Shown here one piece after another: positions 9,311 through 16,197 of a stretch of DNA of 17,027 nucleotides. The DNA comes from Gammaproteobacteria bacterium (GTDB lineage Bacteria > Pseudomonadota > Gammaproteobacteria > Steroidobacterales > Steroidobacteraceae), in contig VBNY01000130.1 in the NCBI GenBank assembly GCA_005877705.1, forward strand, positions 2,886 to 19,912, given 5' to 3'. Position 1 is the first letter of the stretch; each line of letters starts with the position of its first letter. Made by a program: the position numbers and the translations under genes. The notes beneath the pieces were generated by a model. The model saw only the letters and a program-made list of their open reading frames with translations. It did not search any database and was not told the origin of the DNA.

Positions 9311-10135
9311 ATGACCCCGAAGCCCGCCACCGCCAAGCTCGCCGTGCCCGCGCTCGCGGAAGTCGAGGACGTGCAGGGGCGCCGCGACACCCGCCAGCTG
9401 CCGATCAACCGCGTCGGCATCAAGGACATCAGCCACCCCGTGCGGGTGAAGGATCGCTCCGCCGGCGAGCAGCACACGATCGCGACCTTCAACATGTACG
9501 TCAGCCTGCCGCACAACTTCAAGGGCACGCACATGTCGCGGTTCGTGGAAATCCTCCACGGCGAGCGCGAGATCTCGGTGGAGTCGTTTCGCGCGATGCT
9601 CGAGTCGATGACCGGACGCCTGGAAGCCGACAGCGGCCACATCGAGATGACCTTCCCGTTCTTCGTGATGAAGAAGGCGCCGATCTCGGGGGTCGAGAGC
9701 CTGATGGATTACCGCGCGAGCCTGATCGGCGAGCGCCGCAACGGCCGCACCGAGCTGTGGGTGCGCGTGGTCGTGCCGGTCACGAGCCTGTGTCCGTGCT
9801 CGAAGGGCATTGCCGATTACGGGGCTCACAACCAGCGCTCGCACGTGACCATCGCGGCGCAGCTGCGCAAGCACATGTGGATCGAGGAGCTCATCGAGCT
9901 CGCCGAGAGTGAAGCCTCGTGCGAGCTGTACGGGATTCTCAAGCGCCCGGACGAGAAGTACGTGACCGAGCGCGCCTACGACAACCCCAAGTTCGTCGAG
10001 GACATGGTGCGCGACGTCGCCGCGCGGCTGAACGCCGACGAACGCATCGCCGCCTACGTCGTGGAGTCGGAGAACTTCGAGTCCATCCACAACCACTCGG
10101 CCTACGCGCTGATCGAGCGCGACAAGGGCGGTTAG
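9311..10135 (+). CDS. folE2: GTP cyclohydrolase FolE2 (type IB)
   Basis: FolE2 converts GTP to dihydroneopterin triphosphate, the entry step to folate and, in many bacteria, queuosine. It is the non-zinc-dependent alternative to FolE. The 274-residue protein carries the family signature: [20 protein letters not shown], then [20 protein letters not shown] with Cys161, Cys163 and His173, then [18 protein letters not shown], and [13 protein letters not shown] near the C-terminus. I chose the ATG at 9311; a TTG at 9278 would add 11 unsupported residues. In other bacteria folE2 is often under Zur control for zinc shortage. I looked for a Zur-type palindrome in the 169 bases upstream and found none. 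It may share a transcript with dxs. Confidence 0.96.
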   Translation: MTPKPATAKLAVPALAEVEDVQGRRDTRQLPINRVGIKDISHPVRVKDRSAGEQHTIATFNMYVSLPHNFKGTHMSRFVEILHGEREISVESFRAMLESMTGRLEADSGHIEMTFPFFVMKKAPISGVESLMDYRASLIGERRNGRTELWVRVVVPVTSLCPCSKGIADYGAHNQRSHVTIAAQLRKHMWIEELIELAESEASCELYGILKRPDEKYVTERAYDNPKFVEDMVRDVAARLNADERIAAYVVESENFESIHNHSAYALIERDKGG

Positions 10136-10170
10136 TTCGGGTCCAACAAGTGACCGGGAGCTGAACGGCG

Positions 10171-10198
10171 CATTAAGAATTCTTAATGTCGGCTTCAT
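10171..10198 (+). promoter_or_regulatory. OmpR-family regulator binding-site candidate
   Basis: CATTAAGAATTCTTAATG (10171-10188) is a perfect 18-base palindrome. Its right half continues as CTTAAT-5 bases-CTTCAT (10182-10198), an 11-base direct repeat close to the known PmrA box form (YTTAAK-N5-YTTAAK). A weak -10-like TCTAAC (10219-10224) lies 20 bases downstream, the spacing expected for an activator of this class. The next gene is the PsiF-like gene, 79 bases on. The response regulator encoded nearby at 12092-12769 is an obvious candidate to bind here; that link is inference. Confidence 0.42.
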
Positions 10199-10277
10199 CG
10201 GCCCGTGAGGGCCTCCCGTCTAACGTGTGTACCGCTGCGAAACGCAGCCGGATCACAGTTGAAACAGGAGACCCGAT

Positions 10278-10484
10278 ATGAAGATCATCACCGCTCTCGC
10301 AGCCGTCGCGATTCTCGGTTGTGGCGCCGCTTACGCCGCCGATCAGCCAGCCGCGCCGTCCGCCACGCCCGTCAAGAAGATGTCGCTCAAAGCCTGCAAC
10401 AAACAGGCCGAAGAGAAGAAGCTGACGGGCAAGGAGCGTTCTGCGTTCGTGAAGGACTGCCGCGCCGGCAAGTCGGCTGGCTAA
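10278..10484 (+). CDS. Small exported PsiF-repeat protein
   Basis: A 68-residue protein with a signal peptide (MKIITALAAVAILGCGAAYA, cleavage probably after AYA near residue 20) and a mature part of about 48 residues. The mature region contains one PsiF-type repeat: LKACNKQAEEKKLTGKERSAFVKDC, with Cys40 and Cys61 probably forming a disulfide in the periplasm. E. coli PsiF, induced by phosphate starvation, has two such repeats and no known biochemical function. ILGC at residues 12-15 could be read as a lipobox, making it a lipoprotein, but the AYA site looks better. The start is firm: AGGAG lies seven bases before the ATG. An operator-like repeat stands upstream, and it converges with the histidine kinase gene. 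Confidence 0.82.
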   Translation: MKIITALAAVAILGCGAAYAADQPAAPSATPVKKMSLKACNKQAEEKKLTGKERSAFVKDCRAGKSAG

Positions 10485-10514
10485 AGTCCCGCAACACAAG
10501 ACCTGAAGACACGA

Positions 10515-10561
10515 CTCACGCCACGGACCGTCCGGCACGCGCCGCCGATCCGTGGCGTGAG
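10515..10561. terminator. Bidirectional hairpin between convergent genes
   Basis: CTCACGCCACGGA (10515-10527) and TCCGTGGCGTGAG (10549-10561) form a perfect 13-base stem with a 21-base loop. It lies 30 bases after the PsiF-like stop and 16 bases from the histidine kinase stop, so it can end transcripts from both sides. T-runs are short (GCGTTTCCTT on the plus side), so termination efficiency is uncertain. Confidence 0.65.
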
Positions 10562-10577
10562 CGTTTCCTTGGACCCC

Positions 10578-11905
10578 TCAGGTCTCGAGCGGCAGATCGA
10601 TCACGACCCGCAGCCCAGGGTCATTGCTCTCCAACGCCAGGCGCGCGCGGTGTAGCCGCGCAATCGCCGCCACGAGGCTCAAACCGAGGCCGCTGCTGTC
10701 CGGCTTACCGTTCTGAGCGACGCGCACGAACGGCTGGACCGCGCGCACTCGGTCGTCGGCCACCATGCCCGGACCATTGTCCCTCACGGTGAGACGCACG
10801 CAGTCGGCGAAGCGCTGCACGCCGACCTCGAGCGCGCCGCCCGACGGAACGTATTTCAGGCAGTTCTCGATCAGGTTCGTGATCAACTGGGCGAGCAGTT
10901 GGCGATTGCCGTGCACGACCGCCGCGCCCTCGTGCTTGCTCACCAGGGTCAGACCTCTTTCGCGCGCCACAGGCTCGAACAGCTCGACCAGCTCACAGGC
11001 GAGCTCGCTCACGTCGACGGACGCAGGCGATGCCAGCGGCGCGCCGGATTCCGCCAGCGCGATCTGCAGCAGCGTGGCGAGCGTGCGTTGCAGGTGATCC
11101 ACTTCGCGCAGCGCAGACTCGATGGACTCATGGACGGCCGGCTCGAGCGCCGGCGAATGCAACAGCAACGCGTCCATGCGCGTGCGCAGACGGTGCAGCG
11201 GCGCGCGCAGATCGTGCGCAACGCTGTCAAAAGTCGCACGCAAGGTGCACGTCTGGTCCTCCAGCTTGTCGAGCACGCGATTGACGGAAACGGCAAGCGC
11301 GTCGAACTCGTCGTTCGCGCCCACGACCGGCAGCCTGCGGCCCGCCGCGCCAGCCGGTAGCTGAACCAGAAGCCGGCGAGCGCCGCAGCGAGCGTGCTCA
11401 GCCCGATTCCCCACAGCGTCGCGACCTGGAACTTCGCGGCGAAGCGCGTGCCCTGGGAGATGTCGGTTCCGACGAGCAGCCGCTCGCCGCCGGGCAGCAT
11501 TCTCACGGCCGCGCGCACCGGGTGCACGGAGCGGCGCCCCGGCTCGACCGTCGCGATCTCGAATTCCGGCCAGCGCTCGCTCGGCATCCCGTCGAACGGC
11601 CAGCGGGTGACGTTGCCCGCAATCCTCTCGAAGTTGGAATCGACCAGCAGGTAGACCGCGCCGATGCGCCCCCAACTGTCGATCCGCAGGTTGATCTCCT
11701 CGGTGGTGCCGGGCACGCCGCTGAGGGCGTATTTCTCCTCCAGGCTTTGCAACTCCGTATCGACGATCAGATCGACTTCGTCGGCGATCACGCTCTGGGT
11801 GCGTAGGTACGCACTGCCGAGCGTCACTCCCACCGCGAGCGTGACCAGAAACGTGTAGCCCACCGACATGCGGAAGGCTGTCGTGTTGAACAGGTCCAGC
11901 CTCAT
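10578..11905 (-). pseudogene. Sensor histidine kinase, frameshifted in the HAMP linker
   Basis: Two reading frames encode the halves of one OmpR-type sensor kinase. The first, from the ATG at 11905, has TM1 (residues about 11-31), a periplasmic domain, TM2 (about 161-182) and then SYRLARR. The second begins in another frame near 11345 with RRLPVVGANDEFDALAVSVN and runs through the H-box AHDLRAPL, N-box NLIENCLKYVPSG, G1 box DNGPGM and the GLGLSLVAAI box to the stop at 10578. The span of 1,328 bases is not a multiple of three. Compared with normal HAMP domains about 20-25 residues between the two halves are missing, so an out-of-frame deletion is likelier than a one-base error. An assembly fault is possible. 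It follows an intact response regulator gene, from which two tandem hairpin repeats separate it. Confidence 0.8.
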
Positions 11906-11930
11906 GACTGCCGGTGCACCGCGGCGCACC

Positions 11931-12010
11931 TACCGGGCCCCGCGAAATTGAGCATCTTGGTCACGGACAGGCGCTCGCTGCCGGCGGAAAGCTCAATTTC
12001 GTGGGTGGTC
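11931..12010 (+). repeat. Long-stem hairpin repeat, copy C (tandem unit 1)
   Basis: First of two directly repeated 80-base units. Arms 11938-11953 (CCCCGCGAAATTGAGC) and 11991-12006 (GCTCAATTTCGTGGGT) pair at 14 of 16 positions plus one G-T, around a 37-base loop. The unit opens with TACCGGGCCC and closes with GTGGGTGGTC, both identical in copy D. It lies 25 bases before the histidine kinase start on the side the ribosome would approach. Confidence 0.88.
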
Positions 12011-12090
12011 TACCGGGCCCCACGAAAATGAGCATTTTGATCACTGGCCGGCGCTCGCTGATCGCGTAAAGGTCATTTTCGTGGGTGGTC
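12011..12090 (+). repeat. Long-stem hairpin repeat, copy D (tandem unit 2)
   Basis: Second 80-base unit, identical to copy C at 67 of 80 positions without gaps. Arms 12018-12033 (CCCCACGAAAATGAGC) and 12071-12086 (GGTCATTTTCGTGGGT) pair at 14 of 16 positions around a 37-base loop. Stem position 11 is A-T instead of T-A, and position 5 is A-T instead of G-T, so the stem is kept or improved. Its GGTC end is one base from the response regulator stop codon. Confidence 0.88.
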
Positions 12091-12091
12091 A

Positions 12092-12769
12092 TCACGCCTC
12101 ACTGCGCAGCACATAGCCTGAGCCGCGCACCGTATGGATGAGCGGCCGGTCCGAGCCGCGGTCGATCGCCTGGCGCAAGCGGCTGATGTGCACGTCGATG
12201 AGATTGCTCTGCGGGTCGAAATGCAGGTCCCACACGCCCTCGAGCAGCATGGTGCGCGTTACGACCTGCCCGGCGCGGCGCATGAGGAATTCGAGCAGCT
12301 TCAGCTCCCGCGCGGTGAGGTCGATGTCGCGGCCGCCGCGGGTGACAGAGCGCGCGAGCAAGTCGAGCTCGAGGTCGGCCACCCGCAGCTTGGTGGTCTC
12401 CGGCACGCTGGAGCGCCGGCGCGAGAGAGCCTCGATGCGCGCGAGCAACTCGGCGAACGCAAACGGCTTGGTCAGGTAGTCGTCGCCGCCCGCCTTCAGC
12501 CCGCGGACCCGGTCGTCCACGGTGCCGAGCGCGCTCAGCACCAGCACCGGCGTGGTGATTCCCTTCTGGCGCATGAGTTGGATGATGGCCAGCCCGTCGA
12601 TGTGCGGCAGCATCCGATCGGTGACCACGAGGTCGAACTGGCCCTCGGTGGCGCGAAACAACCCTTCGCGCCCGTCCGCGGCATGATCGACGGCGTAGCC
12701 GCTCTCCCGCAGGCCCTTGACGAGGAACTTCGCGGCCTCGGTATCGTCCTCGATGAGCAGGATGTGCAC
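12092..12769 (-). CDS. OmpR/PhoB-family response regulator
   Basis: A two-component transcription regulator of 225 residues with the standard layout: a receiver domain (about 1-115) and a winged-helix DNA-binding domain (about 125-223). Receiver residues are all present: acidic pair Glu7-Asp8-Asp9, phosphoacceptor Asp51 in VVTDRMLP, Ser79 and Lys101 in the KPF motif. The effector domain has LTARELKLLEFLMRRAG and ends in HTVRGSGYVL. I chose the GTG at 12769 (VHILLIEDD), which gives the usual family N-terminus; another GTG at 12787 adds six residues, and neither has a good ribosome site. Its kinase partner downstream is broken. The type resembles the PmrA/QseB/TctD group, and a PmrA-like box lies before the PsiF-like gene. 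It lies 71 bases after the Ser/Thr kinase gene and may be co-transcribed with it. Confidence 0.93.
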   Translation of the reverse strand: MHILLIEDDTEAAKFLVKGLRESGYAVDHAADGREGLFRATEGQFDLVVTDRMLPHIDGLAIIQLMRQKGITTPVLVLSALGTVDDRVRGLKAGGDDYLTKPFAFAELLARIEALSRRRSSVPETTKLRVADLELDLLARSVTRGGRDIDLTARELKLLEFLMRRAGQVVTRTMLLEGVWDLHFDPQSNLIDVHISRLRQAIDRGSDRPLIHTVRGSGYVLRSEA

Positions 12770-12840
12770 GGCGCGGAAGACTAGCACCAGCGCTGGGCGC
12801 GCGCGCGCACCGCACCGGTCAACTAACCCCGAAAGGCTCG

Positions 12841-14172
12841 TCAGGCGCTGCGTGAGCCGGTGGCGCGCTCGGCGCTCTGCAGGCGGGCGATGAGGGTGCG
12901 CAAAAAGACGCGATTGAAGCGCAGCTGGCAGGAGGCCGACACCTGCTCGAGCAGCGTGGAGCTCACCTTGAGCACGGTCACGGCGTTCGCCGAGCGGATC
13001 GTGGCGGTGCGCTTGGCGCCCGGCACGTAGCTCGCCTCGCCGAAGCAGTCCCCGGTCTCCAGCGCGCCGATGCGCTGACTGTGGCGCTCGACCGCGCAGC
13101 TGCCGGTCACCAGGATGTAGAAGCGATCGTCCATTTCGCCTTCCTTGACGATCTCCTCATCGGGCGCGTAGTCCTGCCAACTGCTCGCGCGCAGCACTTC
13201 CCAGATCTCCGCGTGCGAGAACTCGTGAAAGAACTTCAGCCGGCGCAGCACCCCGAACTGCTCCTGGCGATCGATGCGCGCGTTCTCCTCGCGCAGCCGC
13301 TGGTGCACGCGGGTGAGCTCGGCGGCGAAGTCGAGGCCGCTCTTGTAGCGCTTGGCGGGTTCCTTCTGCAGCGCCATGGCGACGACGTTCTCCAGCTCCT
13401 CCGGAACGTCCTTGCGCAGGCTGTGAATCGGCGGCGGCGTGGCGTAGACGATCTGATGCAGCAGCTTCTGGAGATTGCCCGCGCGGAACGGGCGCGAGCC
13501 CGTCAGCAGCTCATACATCACCGCGCCGAGCGAATACAGGTCCGAGCGATTGGTGAGCTCGACGCTCTGCACCTGCTCGGGCGACATGTAGGACGGACTG
13601 CCGGCGATGCCCTCGATGCGCGAGATGTCCGAATCCGACACCAGCGCGATGCCGAAGTCGATGATGCGCACGTCGCTGTCCTGCGTGAGCATGATGTTCG
13701 AGGGCTTGATGTCGCGGTGGATCACCCCGCGTGAATGCGCGTAATGCAACGCCTTCGCGCACTTGAAGACGATCTCCACGGTGTCATCGATGCGCAGCAG
13801 GTTGTCTGCGCGGCAGTAGGCCGCGAGGGTGCGTGCGCCATGGACGTGCTCGGTCACGATGTAGCGATGCCCGTCTTCCTCGCCGGCGTCGTAGATCGGA
13901 AGGATGTGCGGGTGCTGAAGCATCCCGACGAGATGCGCCTCTGAGAGGAACATCTTGCGGGCAACGCGCGCGCGCTCCTCATCGCCGCCCGAGTCCATGT
14001 TGTAGACCTTGATCGCGACGTCGCGCCCATAGTAGCCATCGTGGGACAGGTACACGATACCGGTGCTGCCGCGGCCGACCTCCTTGATGACCACGTACTT
14101 GCCGATCTTCTCGGGCATCTTGCGCGGGGTCGGCCTATGAGCCGGCGTGGAGTGTGTAGCCGATGCTGACAT
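12841..14172 (-). CDS. Ser/Thr protein kinase with C-terminal cNMP-binding domain
   Basis: A 443-residue soluble Hanks-type kinase. Kinase motifs run in order: glycine loop GRGSTGIV (33-40), VAIK with Lys55, Glu78, HRDIKPSN with catalytic Asp154, DFG (172-174), SPEQ (197-200) and DLYSLG (211-216). After the kinase and a linker, residues about 310-430 form a cyclic-nucleotide-binding domain; its phosphate-binding cassette reads FGEASYVPGAKRTATI with Glu379 and Arg388 kept. So kinase activity may respond to cAMP or cGMP. No membrane segment is visible, unlike PknB-type sensors. The start at 14172 gives a short unstructured N-terminus; a second ATG at 14118 begins just before EKIGKYVV and is also possible. 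It follows thiL after 119 bases. Substrates are unknown. Confidence 0.92.
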   Translation of the reverse strand: MSASATHSTPAHRPTPRKMPEKIGKYVVIKEVGRGSTGIVYLSHDGYYGRDVAIKVYNMDSGGDEERARVARKMFLSEAHLVGMLQHPHILPIYDAGEEDGHRYIVTEHVHGARTLAAYCRADNLLRIDDTVEIVFKCAKALHYAHSRGVIHRDIKPSNIMLTQDSDVRIIDFGIALVSDSDISRIEGIAGSPSYMSPEQVQSVELTNRSDLYSLGAVMYELLTGSRPFRAGNLQKLLHQIVYATPPPIHSLRKDVPEELENVVAMALQKEPAKRYKSGLDFAAELTRVHQRLREENARIDRQEQFGVLRRLKFFHEFSHAEIWEVLRASSWQDYAPDEEIVKEGEMDDRFYILVTGSCAVERHSQRIGALETGDCFGEASYVPGAKRTATIRSANAVTVLKVSSTLLEQVSASCQLRFNRVFLRTLIARLQSAERATGSRSA

Positions 14173-14291
14173 GAGTTGCGGCCAAGCAAAAAACGCGTAA
14201 CAGGATACGGTCTGCGCCGGGCACGCGACTGTGATGCACGCCTCACCGGTCCGGCGCGGCGTCAGTTCTGCGGAGCGCTCGGCGCACGCCC

Positions 14292-15260
14292 TCAGGAGCC
14301 GAAATGGTCGAAGCCGGAATGCGAGAACTCCATCACATTCCCGCCGCGTGTCACGATGGCGCCAGAGGCTTCCCGCATGACGCCGATGTGAGTGTAGCCC
14401 CAACGCTCCGGCGGCAGCTCCTGTCGCAGCCTCCCGACCTCACTGGGCCGCACGGTGAAGCACAGCTCGTAGTCGTCCCCGCCGGTGAGAGCGAGCTCGC
14501 GTGCGCGCTCCTCTCCCACGGCGCGCACCAGCAGCTCGGACACGGGGATGTCCGTAAAGGAGAGCTCCACGCCGCAGCCGCTCGCGTGCGCCAGCTTGCC
14601 GGCATCGCCGAGGAGCCCGTCCGAGACATCGATGCAGGCGCTCGCGTAATTGCGCAGCGACTCGCCGAGCGCGATGCGCGGCGCCGGGAACAGAAAGCGT
14701 TTGCGCAGATAGGTGACGACCTCGCTCGGGGCGGTGAGCCGCGCCTGCTCCACCGCAAGGCCTCCCGCCGCATCCCCCGGCGTTCCCGAGACGAACACCA
14801 GGTCTGCCGGCCGTGCACCGGATCGCAGCAGCGCTGCCGCTCGGGGCACGTGGCCCAAGAGCTGCACCGTCACGCACAGCGGCCCGGAAGTCGTGTCGCC
14901 ACCGACAAGCGCGACGTCGTGGGCACGAGCCAGGGCCGAAAAACCCTCGGCAAACTCCGCCAGCCAGGCTTCGTCCGCCGCCGGCAGCGTGAGGGCCAGC
15001 AGCGCCCAGGCCGGACGGGCGCCCATCGCGGCCAGATCGCTCAGGTTCACGGCGAGCGCACGGTGACCGATCGAGGCCGGCGGCGAGCCTGCGGGGAAGT
15101 GCACGCCGGCGACGAGCGTGTCGGTCGCCGCCACCAACTCGAGGCCCGGCGGACACTCCAGCAGCGCGGCGTCGTCGCCGATCCCCACACGCACGTCCGC
15201 GCGCTTCGCGCCACGGCCGCGGAAGTAGCGCTCGATCAGCGCAAACTCGGAGAGCGGCAT
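14292..15260 (-). CDS. thiL: Thiamine-monophosphate kinase
   Basis: ThiL phosphorylates thiamine monophosphate with ATP to make thiamine diphosphate, the cofactor that Dxs needs. The 322-residue protein has the family's magnesium and nucleotide motifs: GIGDDAA (26-32), TDTLVAGVHFP (from 46), NLSDLAAMGA (72-81), GGDTT (120-124) and DVSDGLLGD (211-219), followed by GGDDYEL in the C-terminal part. The start at 15260 is five bases after the nusB stop; longer frames run into nusB. It is the last of the ribBA-ribH-nusB-thiL series. In many proteobacteria pgpA follows thiL; here a protein kinase gene follows instead. Confidence 0.96.
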   Translation of the reverse strand: MPLSEFALIERYFRGRGAKRADVRVGIGDDAALLECPPGLELVAATDTLVAGVHFPAGSPPASIGHRALAVNLSDLAAMGARPAWALLALTLPAADEAWLAEFAEGFSALARAHDVALVGGDTTSGPLCVTVQLLGHVPRAAALLRSGARPADLVFVSGTPGDAAGGLAVEQARLTAPSEVVTYLRKRFLFPAPRIALGESLRNYASACIDVSDGLLGDAGKLAHASGCGVELSFTDIPVSELLVRAVGEERARELALTGGDDYELCFTVRPSEVGRLRQELPPERWGYTHIGVMREASGAIVTRGGNVMEFSHSGFDHFGS

Positions 15261-15265
15261 TGAAG

Positions 15266-15706
15266 TCAGTGCTCGTTGGGCCGCACGGCGCGCGCGGCCC
15301 GATCCAACACGGCGTTGACGAACTTGTGGCCGTCCGTCGCGCCGAAACGCTTGGCGAGGCTCACCGCCTCGTTGATCGCCACACGATACGGGACTTCGGG
15401 CCGCGAGGTCAGCTCGAACAGCCCGATCAGCAGGATGGCGTGCTCGATGGGATCGAGCCGCTCGGGTCTGCGATCCATCCACGCCGACAGCTGCGTGTCG
15501 AGCGCCTCACGGGTGCGCCACACGCCCTCGATCAGCTCGCGGAAGTACTCGGGATCGGCGCGCGCCATGTCCTGCGCCGCGCCGAACTCCTGCACCAGGT
15601 CCTGCCACGGGCAGTCGTTGAGCTGCCAGCGGTACAGGGCCTGTAACGCGAGCTTGCGTGCGACCGAGCGCGTGCCGGCGAAGTGATGGGCGGGCTCGGA
15701 TGGCAT
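15266..15706 (-). CDS. nusB: Transcription antitermination factor NusB
   Basis: NusB binds boxA RNA with NusE (S10) and supports antitermination and processing of rRNA transcripts. The 146-residue all-helical protein shows the family start RSVARKLALQALYRWQLND, the middle ERLDPIEHAILLIGLFEL, and the C-terminal YRVAINEAVSLAKRFGATDGHKFVNAVLD block. The ATG at 15706 is preceded by GGAAGG eight bases upstream, a good ribosome site. It begins 19 bases after ribH stops and ends five bases before thiL, in keeping with a single transcript. Confidence 0.97.
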   Translation of the reverse strand: MPSEPAHHFAGTRSVARKLALQALYRWQLNDCPWQDLVQEFGAAQDMARADPEYFRELIEGVWRTREALDTQLSAWMDRRPERLDPIEHAILLIGLFELTSRPEVPYRVAINEAVSLAKRFGATDGHKFVNAVLDRAARAVRPNEH

Positions 15707-15725
15707 GGGTGCAGCCTTCCTGCCG

Positions 15726-16196
15726 TCACAGTCGCGCCATGAGACCCGCCATCTCGAGCGCGGTCTCCATCGCTTCGCCTCCCTTGTTGCCCGCGGTGGT
15801 GGCCGCGCGCTCGAGCGCCTGCTCCAGCGTTTCGACTGTAAGGACTCCGAAGACGATCGGCACGCCGGTCTCGAGGCTCGCAAGCTGCAGCCCGCGCGCG
15901 CACTCGCCGGCAATATAGTCGAAATGCGGCGTGTCTCCGCGGATGACGCAGCCGAGCGCCACCACGGCGTCGAAGCGTCCGCTCGCACCCAGCTTGCGCG
16001 CGACGACCGGCAGCTCGAACGCCCCTGGCACGCGGGCGATCAACAGATCCTCGACCGGACCGCCGCGCTCCAACCAGGCGGCAGTGGCGCCTTTCAGCAG
16101 GCTTGCGACGATGAAGTCGTTGAAGCGCGCCGCCACGATCGCGACCTTGCGGCCGCGAGCAGCCAGTTCGCCTTCTATGACGCGAGGAGCGTCCAC
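15726..16196 (-). CDS. ribH: 6,7-dimethyl-8-ribityllumazine synthase
   Basis: RibH joins 5-amino-6-ribitylaminouracil with 3,4-dihydroxy-2-butanone 4-phosphate, the step before riboflavin synthase. The 156-residue length is typical. Visible are RFNDFIV (24-30), VPGAFELP (56-63), GCVIRGDTPHFDYI with active-site His91, FGVLTVET, and Arg130 in the AGNKGGEA region. The start is GTG at 16196, one base after the ribBA stop, with GAAGAGGG in the ribBA end as ribosome site. Tight coupling to ribBA fits supply of the butanone substrate by the RibB domain. Confidence 0.96.
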   Translation of the reverse strand: MDAPRVIEGELAARGRKVAIVAARFNDFIVASLLKGATAAWLERGGPVEDLLIARVPGAFELPVVARKLGASGRFDAVVALGCVIRGDTPHFDYIAGECARGLQLASLETGVPIVFGVLTVETLEQALERAATTAGNKGGEAMETALEMAGLMARL

Positions 16197-16197
16197 G

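Noticed and set aside
7267..9642. A 791-residue open frame on the minus strand opposite dxs and folE2
   Set aside because: It spans two well supported genes and the hairpin B gap, shows no family motif, and is a codon-bias shadow.
9188..10198. A 336-residue minus-strand frame opposite folE2
   Set aside because: It is antisense to complete folE2 with low-complexity composition and no supporting start signals.
10200..10213. GGCCC-GTGA-GGGCC hairpin after folE2 as a terminator
   Set aside because: The stem is only five bases and has no T-run; it also falls between the operator candidate and the -10, so I did not list it.
11931..12090. Could the tandem hairpins be a tiny CRISPR array or integron attC sites?
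   Set aside because: There are only two units, the repeats include the whole 80 bases without unique spacers, no cas or integrase gene is near, and attC core motifs (RYYYAAC/GTTRRRY) are not present.
14188..14227. Six-T run with a CGCGT/ACGCG stem between thiL and the kinase gene as a terminator
   Set aside because: The stem is five bases with a loop of about 24 bases, too weak to claim.
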